Source: JAWKUK01 sp041398605 | Lineage (GTDB): Bacteria; Planctomycetota; UBA1135; GCA-002686595 | Assembly (NCBI GenBank): GCA_041398605.1 | Contig: JAWKUK010000008.1 | Coordinates: 62,001 to 126,000 of the forward strand | Length of the DNA stretch: 64,000 bases | Direction of reading: 5' to 3' | Shown here: positions 59,034 to 64,000 of the stretch, piece after piece | How the letters are laid out: every line of letters starts with the position of its first letter | How positions within the stretch are numbered: the stretch's first letter is position 1 | Program-made: the position numbers and the translations under genes | The notes under the pieces: generated by a model | What the model was told of the DNA's origin: nothing | Database searches by the model: none | Seen by the model: the letters and a program-made list of their open reading frames with translations, nothing else

Positions 59034-60422
59034 ATGTCCCAAGGCGCCCTGACCCCTTCGACCCAGTCCGACGTGCGCGCGGCGGCCGACGACGAACGTC
59101 GCAGCAATGGGGCGCGGCCTCGGCGCGGCGCCACGACGGCCGGGGACAGCTCCGCCGGCGGCGCCGCCCGCGTCGAGGGAAGCGACGCAGAGGGTGACGC
59201 AGATCGGGGCCTGGTCGCCCGCGCAACGTGGCTCGACGGCGTGGCCCGCCGGGCCGTCCTCGCGCGCCTGGCGCAGCTCGTCGACGGCGAGTTTGTCTTG
59301 CACGAGGGCGGCACCGTGCGCCGCTTCGGCGCCCCCACCGAGGACGGCTTGACGGGCCACGCGCACGTCCACCACCCGAGCTTCTGGCGCGCGATCGCGT
59401 TCCGGGGCAGCATCGGCTCCGGCGAGGCGTTCGCAGCGGGGGCCTGGAGCTCGCCCGAACCCGCCGACGTCGTGCGCCTCTTCGTACGCAACCACAGCGC
59501 GCTCTCGGGGCTCGAACGCGGGCTGGCCCTCCTGACGCGACCGGCGTTGAAGGCCTACCACGCCTTGCGCGACAACACACGCCGGGGGGCGGCCAAGAAC
59601 ATCTCGGCCCACTACGACCTCTCGAACGCGTTCTTCGAGCTGTTCCTCGACCCGAGCATGACCTACTCGTCCGCGTACTTCGCGCGCGAGGACACGCCGC
59701 TCGAAGAGGCGCAGTACGCCAAAATCGACCGCCTCCTGGCCCAGCTCCAGCTGAAGCGCGGTGACCACCTCCTGGAGATCGGCACGGGTTGGGGCGCGCT
59801 CGCTTGCCGCGCTGCCGCCACCCTGGGGGTCCGCGTGACGACGACGACGCTGTCGCGCGAGCAGCACGCGCTCGCGGTCAAGCGCGTCCACGCGGCGGGG
59901 CTCTCCAGCCAGGTAGAGGTCCTGCTCCAGGACTACCGGGACCTCACTCCGCCGCCGGAGGGGCGCTTTGACGCCATCGTCTCGGTCGAGATGATCGAGG
60001 CGGTCGGGGCGCGCCACTACCCGGCATACTTCGCGGCCGTCGACCGACTCCTCGCGCCTGGCGGCCGGTTTGGTATGCAGGCGATCACGATCCGCGACCA
60101 GCACTTTGAGCGCGCCCGGCGCGAGGTCGACTTCATCCAGCGGCACATCTTCCCTGGCAGCTGCATCCCGAGCATCACGGCGCTCTCGGTGGCCGCCCGC
60201 GACGCCAGCGCGCTGCGCCTGGTCGGCATGGACGACTTCGGCCAGCACTACGCTCGGACCCTGCGCCTCTGGCGCGACGCGCTGCGGCTGCGCCGGGACG
60301 ACGCGCGCCAGCTCGGGTTCGATGCGGCGTTCCTGCGGCTCTGGGACTACTATTTCTCGTATTGCGAGGGCGGGTTCGCCGAAGGCCACATCTCGGTCGC
60401 GCACCTCACTTATTCACGTTGA
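59034..60422 (+). CDS. cfa: cyclopropane-fatty-acyl-phospholipid synthase family methyltransferase
   Basis: SAM-dependent enzyme adding a methylene or methyl group at the double bond of membrane lipid acyl chains. It has the SAM site LEIGTGWGA at residues 247-255, the bicarbonate/lipid site NISAHYDLSNAFFELFLDPS and the downstream SVEMIEAVGARHYPAYF. At 462 residues it carries an N-terminal ~60-residue Ser/Ala/Arg-rich extension not needed for catalysis. It follows DUF1365 by 21 bases and precedes the B12-binding gene by 34 bases. The product (cyclopropane, 10-methyl or furan acyl chain) cannot be told. Confidence 0.92.
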   Translation: MSQGALTPSTQSDVRAAADDERRSNGARPRRGATTAGDSSAGGAARVEGSDAEGDADRGLVARATWLDGVARRAVLARLAQLVDGEFVLHEGGTVRRFGAPTEDGLTGHAHVHHPSFWRAIAFRGSIGSGEAFAAGAWSSPEPADVVRLFVRNHSALSGLERGLALLTRPALKAYHALRDNTRRGAAKNISAHYDLSNAFFELFLDPSMTYSSAYFAREDTPLEEAQYAKIDRLLAQLQLKRGDHLLEIGTGWGALACRAAATLGVRVTTTTLSREQHALAVKRVHAAGLSSQVEVLLQDYRDLTPPPEGRFDAIVSVEMIEAVGARHYPAYFAAVDRLLAPGGRFGMQAITIRDQHFERARREVDFIQRHIFPGSCIPSITALSVAARDASALRLVGMDDFGQHYARTLRLWRDALRLRRDDARQLGFDAAFLRLWDYYFSYCEGGFAEGHISVAHLTYSR

Positions 60423-60456
60423 CGCACGCGCGCCGCTCCGAACGCCCCCCAACGAG

Positions 60457-61518
60457 ATGCCGAACGCCCCCGCCTACGCCGCTGAGCTCCTGCGCGCCTC
60501 CGCACGCGCGCTCGCGGGGGTCGCGGCGGCCCAGCTCGTCGAAGACGAGCCCGACCTGAGCGCGCGCGACGACGCCTTCGAGCTCTGGCGCGGCCATGTC
60601 GCGGCGCAGATCGCGGACCTCGCCGCGGCCATTGATGCGGCCGACGACGCGCTCTTCGTGCGCCAAGTCCGCTGGTCTGCGAGCGCGGCGTTGAGCCGCC
60701 AGATGCCGTACGCGCACCTCGTCGCCGCGCTACGGGCGACGGAGCGCGCGTTGGAAGAGCGCATGCCGCAGCTCGAACCGAGCCTCTGGCGCCCCGCGCT
60801 CGAAGCCGCACAGTGCGCCCTCTCCGAGGACGCGACTGCGCACGCGGGTCCGGCGGGGTCGGCCACCGTTGCGCCCGCCCTCGAAGCGAGGCCGGCGTCG
60901 ATCCTGGACGAGATCCTGCGCGGGCGTTCGCGCGCGGCGCGCGCCACCATCGCGGAGCTCGTCGACCGTGGCCTCTGCAGCGCCGAGTCGGTCGTCGAAG
61001 ACCTCGTCATCCCGATCACGCGCGAGGTGGGGCGGCGCTGGCACCAAGGGCAGCTTTCGATCGCCGAAGAGCACATCGTCTCGGCGACGCTGCGCTCGAC
61101 GCTGGCGGACCTCTCCGCGGCAGCGCCCGTGCCTGACCCGGGCGCCCCGGGAGTGGTCATCGCGTCGGTCGCGGGCGACACACACGACCTCGCGCTCCAC
61201 GCGCTGTCGGCGCTCTTGGAGTACGACGGTTGGCGCGTCTCGGTCGCAGGGGCCGACACGCCGGCGCGCGACCTGGCGCGCGCCGCGACCACGCTGAACG
61301 CGTCCCTCGTGATCCTGTCCGCCACGCTGGTCTCACAACGCCATGAGCTGCGCGCCGCGATCGCGATGTTGCGCGCCGAACCCTCGTTCCGGGCCCCGAT
61401 CCTGGTGGGCGGCGGCGCGCTCTCCGACGCGAAGTCGGCCGACGCGGTCGGCGCCGACGGCTTCGCGCCGACGCTGACGCGCGCCGTGCAGGTGGCCAAC
61501 CAGCTCATCGGGCGCTGA
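60457..61518 (+). CDS. cobalamin-binding protein with Wx9EH (CarH-type) motif
   Basis: A 353-residue soluble protein. Residues ~145-215 are a B12-binding four-helix bundle with W195-x9-E205-H206, the motif that marks the adenosylcobalamin light sensors CarH/LitR. Residues ~230-350 form the Rossmann-like B12-binding domain with VASVAGDTHDLALHAL; the D-x-H-x-x-G axial-ligand motif is D241-T242-H243-D-L-A, so Gly is replaced by Ala but the His is kept. The N-terminal ~140 residues are helical and are not a MerR DNA-binding domain, so it is not a standard CarH. It could be a light- or B12-sensing regulator acting through a partner. It is last in the lipid operon. Confidence 0.85.
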   Translation: MPNAPAYAAELLRASARALAGVAAAQLVEDEPDLSARDDAFELWRGHVAAQIADLAAAIDAADDALFVRQVRWSASAALSRQMPYAHLVAALRATERALEERMPQLEPSLWRPALEAAQCALSEDATAHAGPAGSATVAPALEARPASILDEILRGRSRAARATIAELVDRGLCSAESVVEDLVIPITREVGRRWHQGQLSIAEEHIVSATLRSTLADLSAAAPVPDPGAPGVVIASVAGDTHDLALHALSALLEYDGWRVSVAGADTPARDLARAATTLNASLVILSATLVSQRHELRAAIAMLRAEPSFRAPILVGGGALSDAKSADAVGADGFAPTLTRAVQVANQLIGR

Positions 61519-61524
61519 GGCCCC

Positions 61525-61557
61525 GAGCTCCGCGAGGGCGACGACGCCCGCGAGCTC
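61525..61557. terminator. hairpin between B12-protein and anti-sigma genes
   Basis: GAGCTCCGCGAGGGC pairs imperfectly with GCCCGCGAGCTC around a 6-base loop, between the stop at 61518 and the convergent stop at 61573. No clear U-run; it may act on both strands. Confidence 0.45.
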
Positions 61558-61572
61558 ACGTGGCAAGGCGCG

Positions 61573-62430
61573 TCAGATCGCGCGCTGCGCCAACGCGACC
61601 AGCTTCGAGCGATCCGACACCACGACGCCACCAGGCGGCTCGACCGTGACCACGAAGGTCCCCGCGCGCCCGACGAGCAGCTTCGGGTCGATCGGCACGA
61701 CGGCCTCGCCCGCGGACGCGACGTCGAACACTCCGCCGTCGACGGGGTACGGCTCTGCACCAAGGTCCGTCCCGCGGAAGATCCAGAGCTGGTACTGCTC
61801 GACCTTGGGGTCGTTCGCAGCGAGGCCGCGGAACGTCATGTAGCCCTCGTTGCGCGCGTCGCTCCATGTCACACGGCCCGCGAGGCCCTGCGCCGACGGA
61901 TCTGTGAGCGGCGTCCAGTCGAGCGTCGCGACGTCCGGCGCCTCCGCGACGAGCCGATCCCGGCGCACGGCGGGGTCGCCGAGGTGCAAGCGCTCTTCGA
62001 GGCCAGCGAGCTGTCTCGCGAGCACGACGCACAAGACGGCGGCAGCGGCAGCCGCGACCCAACCGGCCCACACCAGCGGCCCCGCGGGGCGCCCCGCTTG
62101 CGGCACGAAAGGTGCCCCGGCCTCTGGCTCGGCCAGCGGCGCCGACCCCCGCCGAGAACCCAGCCGAGAACCCTGCCGAGGGCTCTGCCCCGGCGCGCGG
62201 GGCGGCTGGACCGCGCGCGCGAGCAGGCGCGACTCCACGCCCTCGGGCGCGCGCGCGCCATGCCCGAGGCTCGCGACGTGCAGCGCAGCGGCCGCCAAAG
62301 CCAGCTCGCGCGCGAGCCGCCGGCCGTCAGCGGAGGCGCAGAGCTCGCGCTCCTCGGCCGCGTCCAAGCCCTCGGTCGCGCCGAGCGCGGCGAGCTCGAG
62401 GAGGCGGTCGTGTTCGGAGACGGCGCTCAT
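61573..62430 (-). CDS. anti-sigma factor, RskA/anti-sigma-K type
   Basis: A 285-residue single-span membrane protein. The cytosolic part (residues 1-115) has the helical LLELAALGATEGLDAAEERE, the typical anti-sigma start that caps an ECF factor. One transmembrane helix is at about 118-138 (WAGWVAAAAAAVLCVVLA). The periplasmic part is a RskA-type domain (LDWTPLTDPSAQGLAGRVTW, QLWIFRGTDLGAEPYPVDGG, GTFVVTVEPPGGVVVSDRSK). Its start overlaps the sigma stop by four bases, so the two are co-expressed. The gene converges on the lipid operon; a regulatory link is inferred only. Confidence 0.87.
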   Translation of the reverse strand: MSAVSEHDRLLELAALGATEGLDAAEERELCASADGRRLARELALAAAALHVASLGHGARAPEGVESRLLARAVQPPRAPGQSPRQGSRLGSRRGSAPLAEPEAGAPFVPQAGRPAGPLVWAGWVAAAAAAVLCVVLARQLAGLEERLHLGDPAVRRDRLVAEAPDVATLDWTPLTDPSAQGLAGRVTWSDARNEGYMTFRGLAANDPKVEQYQLWIFRGTDLGAEPYPVDGGVFDVASAGEAVVPIDPKLLVGRAGTFVVTVEPPGGVVVSDRSKLVALAQRAI

Positions 62431-63050
62431 TGGACGCCCTCCTCGAAGTCCGCGCCGAACCTCGCGCGCCGCGCGCGGAGCCGGTCCGAGACCTCGGCGA
62501 GGCCCCGTCGGATGTGGCTCTTGACCGTTCCCAGGGGCAGGCCCGTCTCCGTCGCGATCTCACGGTGCGTCAGACCCCGCACCACGCTCATCTCGAGCAC
62601 TTCGCGGCGCTCTGGCGGGAGCTCCGCCACGACCTCAGCGGCCAGCCCCGCGTCGTCCGCGACGTCGACGAGGCGCAGCGCCGGGTCGTCTGCCCCGGGG
62701 ACGAACTCCTCGTCCAGCACCTCGGGCTCGATCCGGCGGCCGAGGCGACGCCGACGGTCGATCACGCGCCGCCGCGCGATCGTCGCGATGAAGGTGACCT
62801 CGGACGCGATCGTGTCGTCGTAGCGCCCGGCGCTGCGCCAGACATCGACGAAGACCTCTTGGACGAGGTCCTCGACCTCGTGCGGGTCTCGCGACGCCGT
62901 CGCGCACAGGGACCAAACGAGCGAGGTGTACCGCGCCAGGACCAGTCGCACAGCGTCCGGCTCCCCGGACGCGACGCGCGGAAGGAGGGGGGCGTGGGGT
63001 GCTGGGGTCGAGGCCATGCGGTCGACGGCGGGGGCCGCTGGAACACCCAT
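62427..63050 (-). CDS. ECF-family RNA polymerase sigma factor
   Basis: A 207-residue extracytoplasmic-function sigma factor. Region 2 (LVWSLCATASRDPHEVEDLVQEVF) and region 4 (ELPPERREVLEMSVVRGLTH, then REIATETGLPLGTVKSHIRR) are complete. The ATG at 63050 gives a ~20-residue lead; ATG 63017 is also possible. It starts the sigma/anti-sigma pair and is followed by the RskA-type gene with a four-base overlap. Confidence 0.93.
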   Translation of the reverse strand: MGVPAAPAVDRMASTPAPHAPLLPRVASGEPDAVRLVLARYTSLVWSLCATASRDPHEVEDLVQEVFVDVWRSAGRYDDTIASEVTFIATIARRRVIDRRRRLGRRIEPEVLDEEFVPGADDPALRLVDVADDAGLAAEVVAELPPERREVLEMSVVRGLTHREIATETGLPLGTVKSHIRRGLAEVSDRLRARRARFGADFEEGVQ

Positions 63051-63431
63051 GCTGCGAACTCGCGCGCCTGGGTGCAAGGGAAGTCTAGTCGAGCCGGATC
63101 GCCCGACGCTCGCCTCTCGGCTGCTCGATTCGGACCCGGTCGAGGGTGCCCGGCGCGGGCGCGCTGGCCGGCGTGGCGCGGGCGCCGTCAAGACCGCGAG
63201 GGCCGCCGGGGCGGGGGTGGTGCGAAACGAGGACATGGCGCCAGGGGACTGCACGCGGGTCTTCGACGCGCGCGCGGCTCGGATGCGCCCGGTCCCGGAA
63301 CGGGGCCCCCCGCGCGGTCTGCAGCTTCGGCTCGCGCGGGCCAATGTCCGAGCAGAGAGGAGACGCCGCGCGCCCTCCGCGCGTGACCCGCGCGTCCGCT
63401 ACCCCTCTCGCCCCTCGCCCCTCTCTCCGCC
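63051..63431. other. divergent gap between ECF sigma gene and coiled-coil protein gene
   Basis: No gene is recognised in these 381 bases. They must hold the sigma promoter and the promoter of the membrane protein at 63432. ECF promoters are often self-regulated, but I see no reliable -35/-10 pair here. Confidence 0.35.
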
Positions 63432-64000
63432 ATGCCGACTGGCCTCATCGCGGTCCTCTTCTCCTTGCTCTCCGCCGCTGCCGGCGGAGTGCTCGCCCAC
63501 CTCGCCGCCGAGCGTCGGAACCGCCGGGAACGCGCGGCGCTCGCGCTGGAGATGACCCGCCAGGTGCGGGCGCGTTACAACGCGTACCTGAACCTCGAGA
63601 GCCGCGTCACGCGCGTCATCGAGGAGTTCGACCGCGTCGAAGAGGCGTTCACGCGGCGCCTCGGGGAGCAATCGGCCCAGGTCGAGCGCCTGCGGCGAGC
63701 CCTCGACGCCCACGAGGGCGTCGCGAGCGCGCCGATGGAGGCGCGCGCGACGAACGACCGGGCGACGGCAGCGCCGACAGGCGCGGACCTCGCGCGCGAG
63801 CTGGCCGTTTGGCAGGAGCGCCTGGCGGAGCTCCAGGAGGAGAAGGACCAGGAGCTCGACCGCCAGACGAGCCTGATCGAAGGCCTCACCGCGCGCGTGG
63901 AAGCGTTGGCCCCGCTCGAACAGCGCCTCTCCGAGGCGAGCGACGAGGCCGAGCGAAAGCTGCGAGCGCTGACCCAGGAGCTCGATGCGAACCGCGAGCG
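63432..64000 (+). CDS. membrane-anchored coiled-coil protein, N-terminal part (runs off right edge)
   Basis: The frame is open from ATG 63432 to the edge of the window (189 codons). It begins MPTGLIAVLFSLLSAAAGGV, a transmembrane anchor or signal anchor, and continues as heptad-like Glu/Arg/Leu-rich helix (ERAALALEMTRQVRARYNAY, RVIEEFDRVEEAFTRRLGEQ, WQERLAELQEEKDQELDRQT). This resembles coiled-coil envelope or cell-division-associated proteins such as RmuC-like or TolA-like helices, but the family cannot be set from the fragment. Confidence 0.6.
   Translation, partial: MPTGLIAVLFSLLSAAAGGVLAHLAAERRNRRERAALALEMTRQVRARYNAYLNLESRVTRVIEEFDRVEEAFTRRLGEQSAQVERLRRALDAHEGVASAPMEARATNDRATAAPTGADLARELAVWQERLAELQEEKDQELDRQTSLIEGLTARVEALAPLEQRLSEASDEAERKLRALTQELDANRE

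Overview
The window is a high-GC bacterial chromosome segment. It most likely comes from the phylum Planctomycetota, probably the deep-branching marine group that includes Saltatorellus-like strains. The clearest hint is the secreted protein at 44881..46026. It ends in the YCSPGTANSTG... / LPLSAFGFFL domain, which I recognise as a lineage-typical C-terminal module of these bacteria. Many exported TPR, Ig-like and tricorn-type proteins, a sulfatase-like enzyme and GTG/TTG starts also fit. No virus, plasmid, CRISPR array, transposase, rRNA or tRNA gene was seen.

Left part (1..23583, all minus strand): a partial exported protein; a FliA/WhiG-type sigma factor; the housekeeping run ybeY, phoH, cdsA, uppS, purA; a frame-broken hydantoinase B; a GspK-like pseudopilin and a secretin; a small exported protein; rpsO-pnp; a tricorn-like protease; a lipoprotein; and a 1,002-residue Ig-like lipoprotein. 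Middle part (24070..44440): a plus-strand run (two TPR proteins, a DUF6687-like protein, an MBL hydrolase, a DUF2785-like lipoprotein), an MFS transporter, a sulfatase-like lipoprotein, an HD-GYP protein, a di-heme peroxidase and a zinc peptidase. These are followed by a thioredoxin-fold gene with an in-frame UGA in a WUGPC motif (predicted selenoprotein) and a complete TonB operon (receptor-exbB-exbD-tonB).

Right part (44881..64000): the lineage-typical secreted protein, a very large imperfect hairpin, an exported protein, a flippase-like membrane protein, an exported metallopeptidase-like protein, a DprE2/DprE1-like redox pair and a Rep/UvrD helicase. A G-rich tandem array in a 938-base gene-free gap follows. 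Next is a tightly coupled plus-strand lipid-modification operon: desaturase, FAD oxidoreductase, DUF1365, cyclopropane-fatty-acid synthase and a B12-binding protein with the CarH-type Wx9EH motif. It converges on an ECF sigma / RskA-like anti-sigma pair. A membrane-anchored coiled-coil protein runs off the right edge.

The strongest unusual signals are three. First, the selenocysteine-type thioredoxin with a SECIS-like hairpin right after the UGA. Second, the putative B12 photoreceptor without a DNA-binding domain inside a lipid-remodelling operon. Third, a class of short degenerate tandem repeats (15, 16 and 21 bases, and a G-rich array) placed at gene ends, one of which lies inside the broken hydantoinase gene. 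Two more genes are broken by one base just after their signal peptides, so local sequence errors or slippage must be considered.
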